Below are positions 27,578 to 36,941 of a DNA stretch of 64,000 bases, in pieces. The position numbers were made by a program, and so were the translations under genes. Under the pieces are notes generated by a model that was not told the DNA's origin, did no database searches, and worked only from the letters and a program-made list of their open reading frames with translations. Source of the stretch: Acinetobacter sp. ANC 5054 (GTDB lineage: Bacteria; Pseudomonadota; Gammaproteobacteria; Pseudomonadales; Moraxellaceae); assembly GCF_002135295.1 (NCBI RefSeq), contig NZ_NEGG01000002.1:31166-95165 (forward strand). Reading direction: 5' to 3'. Each line of letters starts with the position of its first letter. The stretch's first letter is position 1.

Positions 27578-28570
27578 TTATTTATCCTTCATTTTAAACA
27601 TCGTAAATTCAAAATTATCTTTTGCGCTGATTTCTTCTGGGTGCTCTAAATCCATTTTGTTTTTTCGGACTACATCTTCATGCCAAACGGGTAATGGTTT
27701 GATATGCAGTAAAATTCTTCGTGCGACAAAGTTACACACATCAAATGGATAAGCAAATAAAGCTGGAACCCAATTATAATGATAAATGATTCGAAATGAT
27801 TTCCATGTATCTCTCCAATTTTCTTTTGCACCCACGACCTTTTGACAATAAGTTAGTTGGGTAAACGGATCGATGGTACCGTACATAGGATGCGGTTTAG
27901 GATATAACTCCTCTGGCCCTTTCGTCATAAAGTGACAGATAAAGGTCCATAAACCTTGGGTGCGGAATATTCCAATCATTGGAAAGCCAATCACAAAGGT
28001 ATGTTTCAATATGCCGTCTTCAACGATATGTGCTCGAAGTTCTCGTAGTGGAATACCAGAAAGCCCAAAACTACTACCCATGATATACACCACATCCGTC
28101 CATTTTTTTTCTATATATTCTTGATCATTAATATAGAAAAATACCTTGCCTGTTTTTCGGTTAAAAATAATAGGTTTACAAATAGTTTTTTTATAATCAT
28201 ATTTATAAACAGGCTTTAAGAATGAATAACTAGGTAAGACAATAAAAAAAAGAAATGAGATAAAAAAACATATTATTGACTTTAAATCTATTTGCCCATA
28301 TTCATTCCAGATGATAAATATAGCTATAAAATAAAGAACAAAAAAACAAGAAATAACGAGATAACCACTTAGCCCCTTTCCTAGCCTTGCATAAGACTGA
28401 TCAATCAATTCAATATAATCATCATTCATGCTGATAAATGACCAATTATGATTTCGTTTAGAGTCATTTTCTACTGTCAGCAAAATATCTCCTTCTTCTA
28501 AATGAGAAAAAGGAATATCCTGTTTAAATATATCATAACCAAAGATATGTTTTTTAATTTTACTTTTCAT
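27578..28570 (-). CDS. DUF6708-type membrane protein (T6SS-associated family)
   Basis: A 330-residue protein with two adjacent membrane segments (about residues 68-90 and 96-115). After them come KPIIFNRKTGKVFFY, KWTDVVYI, a RAHIVEDG segment, the conserved FICHFMTKGPEEL and, near the end, KPLPVWHEDVV. This layout fits the DUF6708 family as I know it, whose genes are often next to type VI secretion effector or VgrG genes. No T6SS gene is in the window. It is AT-rich and enclosed by two inward-facing IS right ends, suggesting acquisition by transfer. Function is unknown; effector-associated or immunity roles are speculation. Confidence 0.6.
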   Translation of the reverse strand: MKSKIKKHIFGYDIFKQDIPFSHLEEGDILLTVENDSKRNHNWSFISMNDDYIELIDQSYARLGKGLSGYLVISCFFVLYFIAIFIIWNEYGQIDLKSIICFFISFLFFIVLPSYSFLKPVYKYDYKKTICKPIIFNRKTGKVFFYINDQEYIEKKWTDVVYIMGSSFGLSGIPLRELRAHIVEDGILKHTFVIGFPMIGIFRTQGLWTFICHFMTKGPEELYPKPHPMYGTIDPFTQLTYCQKVVGAKENWRDTWKSFRIIYHYNWVPALFAYPFDVCNFVARRILLHIKPLPVWHEDVVRKNKMDLEHPEEISAKDNFEFTMFKMKDK

Positions 28571-28646
28571 ACTAACGATATACCAACTTTAAGCCCTGTA
28601 TTTGTTCTTCAATCGTTTGGAATCTTGGTATACTCTGATCCAGAGT

Positions 28647-28930
28647 GACTTTGTTGCATCAATCCTTTAAAGGTAAATTTCACCTAAGTTGCTAAAATTT
28701 AAGTTACAACTTAGGTATGAGATCTACCTAATTCAGTAAATTTATTTAATACGGCTACGCGTGCATAGATCTCATTCACTTGACTGTCAAAATTTCTGGC
28801 ACTGAGTTTATCGCCTAATAACTTGATGCAATGCATCTTGGTTTCGACCAAACTTCGCCGATGATAGCCTGACCTTTTTTTCCATAATATCCTGCCTAAA
28901 TATTTAATTGTTCTAAGCAACTCCATAGTG
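28647..28930 (-). pseudogene. IS5-family transposase 3' fragment, copy 3
   Basis: The minus strand encodes about 75 C-terminal residues in frame: MELLRTIKYLGRILWKK, SGYHRRSLVETKMHCIKLLG and DKLSARNFDSQVNEIYARVA, then TELGRSH. The terminal repeat is GACTTTGTTGCATC at 28647-28660. It faces copy 2, with the DUF6708-type gene between the two right ends. The remaining bases of the 28571-29106 gap (28931-29106) are AT-rich with no gene that I can see. Confidence 0.78.
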
Positions 28931-29106
28931 AGCTAAAAATGAAATCCTCGCTGGAATTTAGATCACTAAAATTAGTAAGTTAACTGTCCTTTTTTACGGG
29001 GCTAATACACATTATGATTTTAGTTGTTAAAGATAAGTTATGATATGTAGAGGCTAAAGTCTCTTAGAGATTTATTATAGATCTAAATTAATTAATAGAG
29101 AAATAT

Positions 29107-29391
29107 ATGGATAAATTGATATTAAATTTAATGTTTAAATATAAATGGTATACAACATTTTTATTTGTTTTTATCTATGTTTTTTTGTTAATGATTTTTA
29201 TAGAAAAAAATAGTTTTGGAGATATTTTAGGTAGTTTTATTTTTTTTATTTTATTGCTTATGGCGTTGTGGAATGTCTCGTTTTTGATGCTGAGTTCAAT
29301 TGATGAGGATAGTAGTTATGGAGAGATTATGGGGAGAGGTATATTTATTTTTTCATATTTGATTGCATTGATTTTATTAATGGTGGCCTGA
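29107..29391 (+). CDS. Small membrane protein of unknown function
   Basis: A 94-residue, strongly hydrophobic protein with about three membrane segments (residues 13-32, 38-60 and 76-93) and a short acidic loop SSIDEDSSYGE between the last two. Base composition is far more AT-rich than the core genes. A weak GAGAAAT lies before the ATG. I recognise no family. Its place beside a tRNA gene and IS remnants suggests an accessory gene; a small inner-membrane immunity-type protein is one guess. Confidence 0.5.
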   Translation: MDKLILNLMFKYKWYTTFLFVFIYVFLLMIFIEKNSFGDILGSFIFFILLLMALWNVSFLMLSSIDEDSSYGEIMGRGIFIFSYLIALILLMVA

Positions 29392-29479
29392 TGAAGTTTT
29401 TATGAATAGTTTTTTATTTAAATTAGGGCGAAATCACTACAATTCCACCCTATACTATTGATTATATTCAATAAAATCT

Positions 29480-29556
29480 TGGTAGGTATATCCAGACTCG
29501 AACTGGAGACCTCTACGATGTCAACGTAGCGCTCTAACCAACTGAGCTATACACCT
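29480..29556 (-). tRNA. tRNA-Val (GAC)
   Basis: A 77-base tRNA on the minus strand, with the acceptor arm AGGTGTA pairing with TATACCT (one G-U), the D-loop AGCTCAGTTGGTTAGAGC, the anticodon stem CTACG/CGTAG with loop TTGACAT giving anticodon GAC, the T-arm GTTCGAGTC, and an encoded 3' ACCA. Confidence 0.95.
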
Positions 29557-29606
29557 AGAATGCGTAGCATCATATTCATTTTTATTTTTTAAGACAAGCC
29601 CCTATC

Positions 29607-31601
29607 TCACTTTTTTAAGTTTTGCGAACATTTTTTCAGCAATGTTTTAAATAATTGAATATTTTCAAATTGCTGTCCTTTACTTCCGTAAACCGAACGC
29701 TCATAAATTTGAATCGCCTCAGAAAAAGGCTGACGCTCATCTTCAGGTAAATTTAATGACAAGCGTATGAGCCATGTTCTAAAGCTTTCATGAGGCATTT
29801 TCTTGGCATCTTCAGGCAAGGGCTTGGAAAAAGAATGAATAGCATGATCATAATCGGTTTTTGACTTATAATTTTTTCTAAGATGCCATAAATAATAGAT
29901 CAACACACAACCGCTAATACTCACCACAAGCAATAGTACACCAGCATAACTAGAATGCATTCCTATCTTTTTAAACCATTTTTTTTGCGTATCTGCGTTA
30001 TATCCCACGACTTTGCTTTGCCACTGATAAGTTGCATAATCACTCCAGACATGCAAATTTTTGATCATTGAAAAATGTCGATAGGCCCAAACTGATTGTT
30101 GACCTCCAAATACCTCTTGTTCCTCTTCCATATAATTTTGCATACCAGCATCAATACGCTGTGGAGCGATGATCGCTGTTGGGTCAAAGCGTCGCCATTT
30201 ACCATCCAATAATACCTCTGTCCATGCATGCGCATCGAGTTGGCGAACCTCCCAACTTTTAGCATCTGGAGCTAACTGACCACCTTGATACCCAATAACT
30301 ATACGTGCAGGAACACCTGCATATCGCATCAGCATGGCAAAGCTTGAAGCAAAATGTTCACAAAACCCTTGCCTTTTACCAAATAAAAAATCATCAATAC
30401 GGTTCTGCCCCAAACGCCCCGGATTTAGCGTATAGCTAAAATTATTTTTCTTATACCAATTTAATACCTGCGCAATATATTGTTCAGGATTGCCATGACT
30501 TTTCTGCCATAATTCATGCGCAAGTTGCTGAGATTTTGGATCTAATTGTTGTACATATCGACTATTCATTTGCACTAAAGGACTGAGAGATGTCGCCTGA
30601 TCTTTTAAATTTGCATTCCCCAACCATTTTAATTGAATAGGCTCATTACGCGCGATTAAACGATATGGGGTAATTCTCCAATCTTGTCCTAAGAAGTAAC
30701 GTGGCTCGTTGGGTATAGACTTTTCCAACGACATGATCCACATCACACTGGGATCAGCAGCCAAATATTGATAATCCATTGCTTTATTTTTGGAATATGT
30801 CAGCTTATCGGTATTGATCATTTGCTGATTAAAAAAATGGCTCGTCCACTTTGATCCATCATATTCATCTAAAGCCATTGCACGCCAGTACAACTCATTA
30901 CGCGCAGGTAATGCCTTCATATCACCAATAATACGAAAGGCTAAACGACTTGATTGTGAAAGTTCAGCTATATCACCTGGTGACATACTGTCACTCATAC
31001 CAGTGCTTGCTTTGTTTTCGGGGATTGGAATATGCCACAGCGGTGGTAAACGTGGAAAAAATAAAAATAGCAATATAAAAAATGGAGCTGCCAATAACAG
31101 AAACTTCGCAACATGCCGAAAATCTTGCCTTAAGGACTTCAGCTCGATATCTGTCGTAGCAACAAAATCTGTCGTTTGTAAGCGATATAAGCCAATAAAA
31201 CAACTGAATAAAGCCAATATGACCATGAATGCCATGGCAAAGGATTGACTGAACAAGAAGCTACTGGCAATCACAAAAAGTGCAAAATTCAATAATACAA
31301 TAACATCACGACGTGTTTTGGTTTCTAACGATTTGGCAAATAGAAATGTGGTCAGTACAGCAACCCCGGCCTCAACACCTATAAACGTTCGATGACTGAT
31401 ATATATCGTGAACAATGCAATGATTGTTAGCAAAAAAGTCCATACTTTTGCCAATGGTTTCTGTTTAACTTTACTCCAAATCAAACAAAGCCATATTAAG
31501 CATAAAACAGCAGATGTTGCCGTTGGCATAAACAACACTTGGGCAGCACCAACCAAAGCCAGTGTGATTAAAATCGAATACTGTATCGACGATTGAATCA
31601 T
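29607..31601 (-). CDS. tgpA: TgpA-like transmembrane transglutaminase
   Basis: A 664-residue inner-membrane protein with an N-terminal multi-pass part (about 1-180, DUF3488), a periplasmic transglutaminase-like core and a late membrane helix near 555-575. The Cys-His-Asp triad is visible in KRQGFCEHFASSFA, LDAHAWTEV and WRRFDPTA. The Pseudomonas aeruginosa homologue TgpA is reported as essential; its substrate is not established. The gene ends the moxR-DUF58-tgpA operon, 3 bases after the DUF58 stop. Confidence 0.9.
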   Translation of the reverse strand: MIQSSIQYSILITLALVGAAQVLFMPTATSAVLCLIWLCLIWSKVKQKPLAKVWTFLLTIIALFTIYISHRTFIGVEAGVAVLTTFLFAKSLETKTRRDVIVLLNFALFVIASSFLFSQSFAMAFMVILALFSCFIGLYRLQTTDFVATTDIELKSLRQDFRHVAKFLLLAAPFFILLFLFFPRLPPLWHIPIPENKASTGMSDSMSPGDIAELSQSSRLAFRIIGDMKALPARNELYWRAMALDEYDGSKWTSHFFNQQMINTDKLTYSKNKAMDYQYLAADPSVMWIMSLEKSIPNEPRYFLGQDWRITPYRLIARNEPIQLKWLGNANLKDQATSLSPLVQMNSRYVQQLDPKSQQLAHELWQKSHGNPEQYIAQVLNWYKKNNFSYTLNPGRLGQNRIDDFLFGKRQGFCEHFASSFAMLMRYAGVPARIVIGYQGGQLAPDAKSWEVRQLDAHAWTEVLLDGKWRRFDPTAIIAPQRIDAGMQNYMEEEQEVFGGQQSVWAYRHFSMIKNLHVWSDYATYQWQSKVVGYNADTQKKWFKKIGMHSSYAGVLLLVVSISGCVLIYYLWHLRKNYKSKTDYDHAIHSFSKPLPEDAKKMPHESFRTWLIRLSLNLPEDERQPFSEAIQIYERSVYGSKGQQFENIQLFKTLLKKCSQNLKK

Positions 31602-31604
31602 AAG

Positions 31605-32510
31605 CTATGCCTGTGCCAATAATAACTTTGCCGCAGCACATTGCTGTTGCCCATTACCGAGGGTCAGTTCGGCATTGGGTAAATACAATGCATATTGACA
31701 ATTTAATTGCTCAGCCTGTTCAACCAAACCCATCATCAAACTCAGTTTTTCTTCATGTGAATTCGCAGGCATATGCTGATAATGAATTTCAATTCGATGT
31801 AGGTCTTCAAATTGTTCAAAGATTTTCACATACAAGCCTTGCCCTCTAGCCGCTTGTTTCCATGAAATAGCACTGAATGAATCCCCCAAGTGATAATTCC
31901 GTAATTCACGAAATTCATCCAAATCAGGTTCGTAAGCTTTTTGATGGTGTTTATTTTCAGAAGAACCCGTTGATGCTTTAGGTGCAATCCAAGCTTTATT
32001 ATTTAAATATAGATACGTCCATGCACGCACCAAACCAAAGGGATAAACGCTAAAAATTTGGATGGGTGGAAATTGAAACTCACCACGCTTTTCAGCATTA
32101 AAATTTAAAATAAAGCTGTGCTTTTTTTCGTTTATGAGAACTTGATGTAACTGTGATTCGGTTTTAATCCAAAGATAACGCTGCTGTGCTGAACTTTGTT
32201 TAAAATAAATTTTTAATTGTAGTGTTTCACCCACTTTCGGAATGTCGTTGCTTTCCACTTCAATTGCTAAATCATGCAGTTGTTTAAATGTAATATAAAA
32301 ACTAATACATAGCACCGCTGTAATTAAAAAACAAAAGCCAAGTATCAGGTTATTCGCGTAATTCACACCTGCGACAAATGTAATTAAAATCAGGACCAAA
32401 TATAAATAACCTTGCTGATAAATAAAAATCAGTACGTCTTTTTGAGACAACTGTTTTTGACCCTGAAAATAAAAACGTTTGGCGACCCATTTTTGCCACA
32501 TGGTTGACAA
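31605..32510 (-). CDS. DUF58 domain protein
   Basis: A 301-residue protein with two membrane helices near the N-terminus (about 35-75) and a C-terminal DUF58 domain with the family hallmark EPDLDEFRELRNYHLGD and ISWKQAARGQGL. DUF58 proteins always pair with MoxR ATPases and usually with a transglutaminase, as here. They are thought to work as one membrane-linked machine acting on envelope proteins. It starts 11 bases after moxR. Confidence 0.9.
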   Translation of the reverse strand: MSTMWQKWVAKRFYFQGQKQLSQKDVLIFIYQQGYLYLVLILITFVAGVNYANNLILGFCFLITAVLCISFYITFKQLHDLAIEVESNDIPKVGETLQLKIYFKQSSAQQRYLWIKTESQLHQVLINEKKHSFILNFNAEKRGEFQFPPIQIFSVYPFGLVRAWTYLYLNNKAWIAPKASTGSSENKHHQKAYEPDLDEFRELRNYHLGDSFSAISWKQAARGQGLYVKIFEQFEDLHRIEIHYQHMPANSHEEKLSLMMGLVEQAEQLNCQYALYLPNAELTLGNGQQQCAAAKLLLAQA

Positions 32511-32521
32511 AGCAATGCTCC

Positions 32522-33478
32522 CTATCGAATTTCAACTCGGTGTAGCAACTGCTTTGCTTCAACATCCGACATGCCAATTCGATGTGCCACTACTGCTGCA
32601 AATACCGCTTGTACATCATCGGGTGTGACAAAAATACGTTGTTCAATCAATGCATAAGCCTGTGCAGCTTTTTTGAGTGCTAATACAGCACGAGTTGATA
32701 ATCCATGTCTGCTCTTACGGCTTTCTTCAGCTAGATCTAAAATATAATCCAGCAAATGTTCACTGACATAAATATCATTCACACACGCTTGTAGCTCAAG
32801 TATTTCAGAATCCGTAAATACATGTTGTAAACGTGCAATTAAAGCTTGGCGTGATTGTTGTTGTAAAAGAATTTTTTCGGCCTGTCTTGAAGGAATTCCT
32901 AGAGACAAACGCATTAAAAAACGATCCAGTTGAGATTCGGGTAAGGCATACGTGCCGCTTTGGAACAGCGGATTTTGCGTTGCAATCACCCAAAATGGCT
33001 GTGGTAAGGCATAGCGAACCCCATCGACAGTAACATGACCCTCTTCCATCGCTTCCAATAGAGCACTTTGAGTTTTTGGGCTGCAACGGTTAATTTCATC
33101 TGCCAATAAAATTTGGGTAAATATAGGCCCTGCTTTAAAATCAAACTGATGTTCTTTTTGATTAAACATATTCACCCCAATGACATCACTGGCGAGCATG
33201 TCATTGGTAAATTGGATCCGTTGAAATTTTAGTCCTGCTAAATGAGAAAGTGCGCTCGATAATGTGGTTTTTCCCAGACCGGGTAAATCTTCAAATAACA
33301 CATGACCACCCGCCAACAAACACGTCAAAGCCAATTTGGTTTGTTGATTTTTATCTAAAATGATCTGATTAATTTGATCCAAAAATGTATTAATCTTGGG
33401 ATAAAAAGTCGCAAGCTTTTGCTCATCCAAGGATGTTATTTTTTGTTGTTCTTGCTTCTGGTCAGATCCCCAAAACAC
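32522..33478 (-). CDS. MoxR-family AAA+ ATPase
   Basis: A 318-residue MoxR ATPase with the Walker A LPGLGKTTLS, Walker B ILLADEINR, and sensor ATQNPLFQSGTYALPESQLDRF split over about residues 165-190. MoxR proteins act as chaperone-like ATPases for the adjacent DUF58 partner. First gene of the minus-strand moxR-DUF58-tgpA operon; its promoter must lie in the 33479-33736 stretch. Confidence 0.92.
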   Translation of the reverse strand: MFWGSDQKQEQQKITSLDEQKLATFYPKINTFLDQINQIILDKNQQTKLALTCLLAGGHVLFEDLPGLGKTTLSSALSHLAGLKFQRIQFTNDMLASDVIGVNMFNQKEHQFDFKAGPIFTQILLADEINRCSPKTQSALLEAMEEGHVTVDGVRYALPQPFWVIATQNPLFQSGTYALPESQLDRFLMRLSLGIPSRQAEKILLQQQSRQALIARLQHVFTDSEILELQACVNDIYVSEHLLDYILDLAEESRKSRHGLSTRAVLALKKAAQAYALIEQRIFVTPDDVQAVFAAVVAHRIGMSDVEAKQLLHRVEIR

Positions 33479-33736
33479 CTTTTATTCCCCAATAAAAAAG
33501 TCGCTATTGCACTAACATACAGGTTTTTAGTTAGAAATACAGTGTTTATCTTTCAAGCTTGGAAATTGAAATATATTTTGGTATTTCTATCCAAAGCTGC
33601 CATCGACATTTTCATCATTCTAAGCTTGATATTTTCATTCATGGAGCGCTACGTTGACATGGCAGAGGTCTATTTTTAATGCTTATCTAAATACATTTTT
33701 TTTAATGATTTAAGCTTAGCAAAGTTAAATCTTAAT
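33479..33736 (-). promoter_or_regulatory. Upstream region of the moxR operon
   Basis: About 260 bases between moxR and the ybdD terminator. It must hold the moxR-operon promoter; I could not assign boxes. An open frame on the plus strand here has no ribosome site and overlaps moxR, so I do not call a gene. Confidence 0.3.
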
Positions 33737-33764
33737 AAAAAAGCGCTTCGAAAAGCGCTTTTTT
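33737..33764 (-). terminator. Terminator after cstA-ybdD
   Basis: AAAAAAGCGCTT pairs with AAGCGCTTTTTT around a short loop, 17 bases past the ybdD stop on the minus strand. It gives a T-tract in either direction. Confidence 0.85.
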
Positions 33765-33780
33765 AACTTAAATCATTTCA

Positions 33781-34083
33781 TTAACAAGGACACTTTTTCA
33801 TACCGCGCCCTGCAGATGGATAACGCGCATCTACGCAGTAACGATAAAAGGTTTTGGCATCCATCGCGTCCAAGTCTGGATGATGTTTTGCCATATGTTC
33901 CAAATAATTTTGATAATCTGGAACACCCACCATTAGACGAAAGCTTTGTTGTAAGCGCTGCCAAAGCGTCGCAATCCGTGACCAATTTTTAGGATTCAGG
34001 ATCAAATCCTTTTGCGACATGATGGTCATTTTGATGATTTTATAAATCACCGTTTTACCACTTTTTGCAAATTTTAGATTCAT
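33781..34083 (-). CDS. ybdD: YbdD/YjiX-family protein (DUF466)
   Basis: A small partner of CstA, found after cstA/btsT-type transporters in many proteobacteria. The protein is about 100 residues, longer at the N-terminus than the usual 65. The core VGVPDYQNYLEHMAKHHPD and TFYRYCVDARYPSAGRG with a terminal KKCPC is the DUF466 pattern. I set the start at 34081-34083, six bases after GGAG and 13 bases after the cstA stop; a longer frame overlapping cstA starts without a good ribosome site. Its role is unclear, possibly needed for the transporter. Confidence 0.82.
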   Translation of the reverse strand: MNLKFAKSGKTVIYKIIKMTIMSQKDLILNPKNWSRIATLWQRLQQSFRLMVGVPDYQNYLEHMAKHHPDLDAMDAKTFYRYCVDARYPSAGRGMKKCPC

Positions 34084-34096
34084 CACCATCTCCGCA

Positions 34097-36196
34097 TTAA
34101 TGTTGATTTGATGCAACAATGTCTTCAGGGTCACGATAAACCGCTTCAGATTCATTCACTGTTGGTACAGGACTTGCCAATGCTCTACGAATCACACCAA
34201 TTGCAGCAACCACCATTACCACAGCAACAATCATAAAGAATGCGCAAAGTACGGCATTAATTTGATTTGAGAACGCAACCGTTTGCATTTCTGCCATGGT
34301 TTTTGCTGGTGCTAAAAGTTCATTTTTAGCAATCGCTGCATTAAAACGATCTGCCTGTGCCAAGAAACCAATTTTCGGGTTTTCATGGAAGATTTTTTGC
34401 CAGCCGGCGGTCATACAGGTAATGAATAGGAAAACTGTTGGAAGAATGGTGATCCACACATATTTTTCTTTCTTCATCTTAAACAGAATGACTGTACCTA
34501 AAATCAGTGCCATTGCTGCAAGCATTTGGTTACCAATACCAAATAGTGGCCATAAGCTGTTAATACCACCGAGCGGATCGACTACGCCTTGATAGACGAA
34601 GAAGCCCCAGCCAGCAACTGCAACCGCTGTACCGAGCAAGTTACCAAAGAAATTATGTGAATTTTTCACCGCTGGAATCACGATACCTACAGTATCTTGC
34701 ACCATGAAACGGCAAGCACGAGTACCCGCATCTACTGCCGTTAAAATGAATAATGCTTCGAACAGGATTGCAAAGTGATACCAGAATGCCATCATTGAAC
34801 GGTTATTAAAGATCTCCGTGATGATATGCGCCATACCAATAGCAAAAGTCGGTGCACCGCCTGTACGTGACAGAATCGAGCTTTCACCCACTTCTTGAGC
34901 CAGTAAGCTAAGCGTTTCTGGTGTTACTACAAAGCCAAGATTACGAACCGCTTCAGCTGCAGATTCTACCGTTGTCCCCAGTACTGCTGCAGGCGCATTA
35001 ATTGCAAAATACACACCCGGCTCAAGCACAGTCGCACAAACCATTGCCATAATCGCAACGAAAGACTCCATGAGCATGCCGCCATAACCAATCACACGAA
35101 TATCGGCTTCGTTGTTAACTAGTTTTGGTGTCGTACCTGAAGAAACCAAGGCATGGAAACCTGAAATCGCACCACAAGCAATGGTAATGAATAAGAATGG
35201 GAACATCGAACCTGCAAATACAGGACCTGTGCCATCCACAAAATGCGTTACAGACGGCATTTTCAGCATTGGCATCGCCACCATAATGCCGACTGCCAAA
35301 CCTGCAATCACACCAATTTTTAAGAAGGTTGATAGATAATCACGTGGTGCGAGTAATAACCATACAGGTAATACTGAAGCCACAAAACCGTAACCAATCA
35401 GCCACCACGTTAATTCAGTACCACTTAAAGTAAAGAATGGGCCCCAGTATGGATGTTGAGCAACATCACCACCGAAAATAATACCTGCCATCATCAACAC
35501 AAATCCAATGATGGAGACTTCTGCAATTTTACCTGGGCGCAAGTAACGCATGTAGATGCCCATGAAAATCGCAATAGGCACAGTGGCAGCAATACTGAAT
35601 ACACCCCACGGACTATTGGTCAATGCTTTTACCACCACTAATGCAAGAACTGCGAGGATGATGATCATTACACCTAATGCACCGAGCATGACAACGATAC
35701 CAGCAAAGGAACCAAGTTCCTGCTTAGCCATTTCACCCAGTGAACGGCCATCTCGACGTGTCGATATAAACAAGACCAAAAAGTCTTGCACTGCACCTGC
35801 CAAAACCACACCGACTAAAAGCCAAATTGTGCCCGGCAAATAACCCATTTGTGCAGCGAGAATTGGACCAACTAATGGTCCTGCTCCAGCAATCGCGGCA
35901 AAGTGATGCCCAAACAATACGCTTTTATTGGTTGGTACATAGTCCAAACCATCATTGAGCCGATGCGCTGGCGTTAAACGCCGTGGGTTGAGCTCAAAAA
36001 CTTTGGTCGCGATAAATAAGCTGTAAAAGCGGTAAGCAATACTGTACACACAGATTGCTGCCAAGATTAGCCACACAGCATTGACATGCTCACCGCGGCT
36101 GACTGCGAGTATCCCAAAGGAAACTGCACCCACAATTGCGACAAGTATCCAGATCAGCTTTGAAGCTAGTCCAGGTTTCTTTTGAATAGATTCCAT
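34097..36196 (-). CDS. cstA: Carbon starvation protein A (peptide/pyruvate-type transporter)
   Basis: A 699-residue inner-membrane transporter of the CstA/BtsT family with about 16-18 membrane segments. Typical stretches include HHFAAIAGAGPLVGPILAAQ, ISGFHALVSSGTTPKL and ILTAVDAGTRACRF. E. coli relatives take up peptides (CstA) or pyruvate (BtsT); which one applies here cannot be read from sequence. ybdD follows 13 bases downstream, as in E. coli. Confidence 0.92.
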   Translation of the reverse strand: MESIQKKPGLASKLIWILVAIVGAVSFGILAVSRGEHVNAVWLILAAICVYSIAYRFYSLFIATKVFELNPRRLTPAHRLNDGLDYVPTNKSVLFGHHFAAIAGAGPLVGPILAAQMGYLPGTIWLLVGVVLAGAVQDFLVLFISTRRDGRSLGEMAKQELGSFAGIVVMLGALGVMIIILAVLALVVVKALTNSPWGVFSIAATVPIAIFMGIYMRYLRPGKIAEVSIIGFVLMMAGIIFGGDVAQHPYWGPFFTLSGTELTWWLIGYGFVASVLPVWLLLAPRDYLSTFLKIGVIAGLAVGIMVAMPMLKMPSVTHFVDGTGPVFAGSMFPFLFITIACGAISGFHALVSSGTTPKLVNNEADIRVIGYGGMLMESFVAIMAMVCATVLEPGVYFAINAPAAVLGTTVESAAEAVRNLGFVVTPETLSLLAQEVGESSILSRTGGAPTFAIGMAHIITEIFNNRSMMAFWYHFAILFEALFILTAVDAGTRACRFMVQDTVGIVIPAVKNSHNFFGNLLGTAVAVAGWGFFVYQGVVDPLGGINSLWPLFGIGNQMLAAMALILGTVILFKMKKEKYVWITILPTVFLFITCMTAGWQKIFHENPKIGFLAQADRFNAAIAKNELLAPAKTMAEMQTVAFSNQINAVLCAFFMIVAVVMVVAAIGVIRRALASPVPTVNESEAVYRDPEDIVASNQH

Positions 36197-36317
36197 TTCA
36201 ATCCCTCATATCTGTTTGCATTAAATCAGCTTTAATTTTTTCTTGTTCGAGGTACTGCTGTTTCTTCCCTTGCGACTCTACTCCTCAAGTTTTACTTTTC
36301 ATCTAATACTTTGGCAT

Positions 36318-36347
36318 AAAAAAAGGGATGATTTTCATCATCCCTTT
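36318..36347 (-). terminator. Terminator after efp
   Basis: AAAGGGATGAT pairs with ATCATCCCTTT across a 4-base loop with a run of seven T following on the minus strand, 24 bases after the efp stop. Confidence 0.92.
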
Positions 36348-36371
36348 CGATAATAGTCTATTTTTAAACCA

Positions 36372-36941
36372 TTATGCACGTTCTAAATAATCACCCGTAC
36401 GAGTATCTACACGAACGCTTTCTTCTTGCTGTACAAATAATGGAACACGTACAACTGCACCAGTTTCAAGCTTAGCAGGTTTACCGCCACCGCCTGAAGT
36501 ATCACCACGTACACCTGGATCAGTTTCAACGATTTTTAATACCACGAAGTTCGGTGCACTTACGTTCAATGGAACACCATTGAAAAGCATGATTGTGCAC
36601 AATTCGTTAGAGTCGTCTTTTAACCATTTTGCAGCGTCGCCCATAGCAACTTTATCTGCAGCAATTTGTTCAAAAGATTCAGGGTCCATGAAGTTCCACA
36701 TTTCGCCATCGTTATACAAGTAGTTCATTTCTACTTCTTGGATGTCTGCAGCTTCAAGAGATTCGCCAGATTTAAATGTTTTTTCTAACACTTTACCTGA
36801 ACGTAGGTTACGTAATTTTACGCGGTTAAAAGCTTGGCCTTTACCTGGTTTTACGTATTCATTTTCCATGATTGAACATGGGTTACCGTCAAGCATGACC
36901 TTAAGGCCCGACTTGAAATCATTCGTAGAATAATAGGCCAT
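36372..36941 (-). CDS. efp: Translation elongation factor P
   Basis: Rescues ribosomes stalled at proline runs. The 189-residue protein has the three-domain EF-P length and the modification loop VKPGKGQ with Lys34, the residue that takes beta-lysine from EpmA/EpmB. The EpmB gene lies divergently 386 bases away, which fits Lys34-type modification. EpmA is not in the window. Confidence 0.96.
   Translation of the reverse strand: MAYYSTNDFKSGLKVMLDGNPCSIMENEYVKPGKGQAFNRVKLRNLRSGKVLEKTFKSGESLEAADIQEVEMNYLYNDGEMWNFMDPESFEQIAADKVAMGDAAKWLKDDSNELCTIMLFNGVPLNVSAPNFVVLKIVETDPGVRGDTSGGGGKPAKLETGAVVRVPLFVQQEESVRVDTRTGDYLERA

Noticed and set aside
29480..29556. tRNA-Val as an integration site for an island
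   Set aside because: I looked for a second copy of the tRNA 3' end between 27.1 and 29.5 kb and found none, and there is no integrase gene.
33374..33679. Plus-strand open frame of 101 codons before moxR
   Set aside because: Overlaps the start of moxR, has no ribosome site and a composition like random AT-rich sequence.
35556..35843. Plus-strand open frame inside cstA
   Set aside because: Antisense shadow of a membrane protein gene; no ribosome site or domain.
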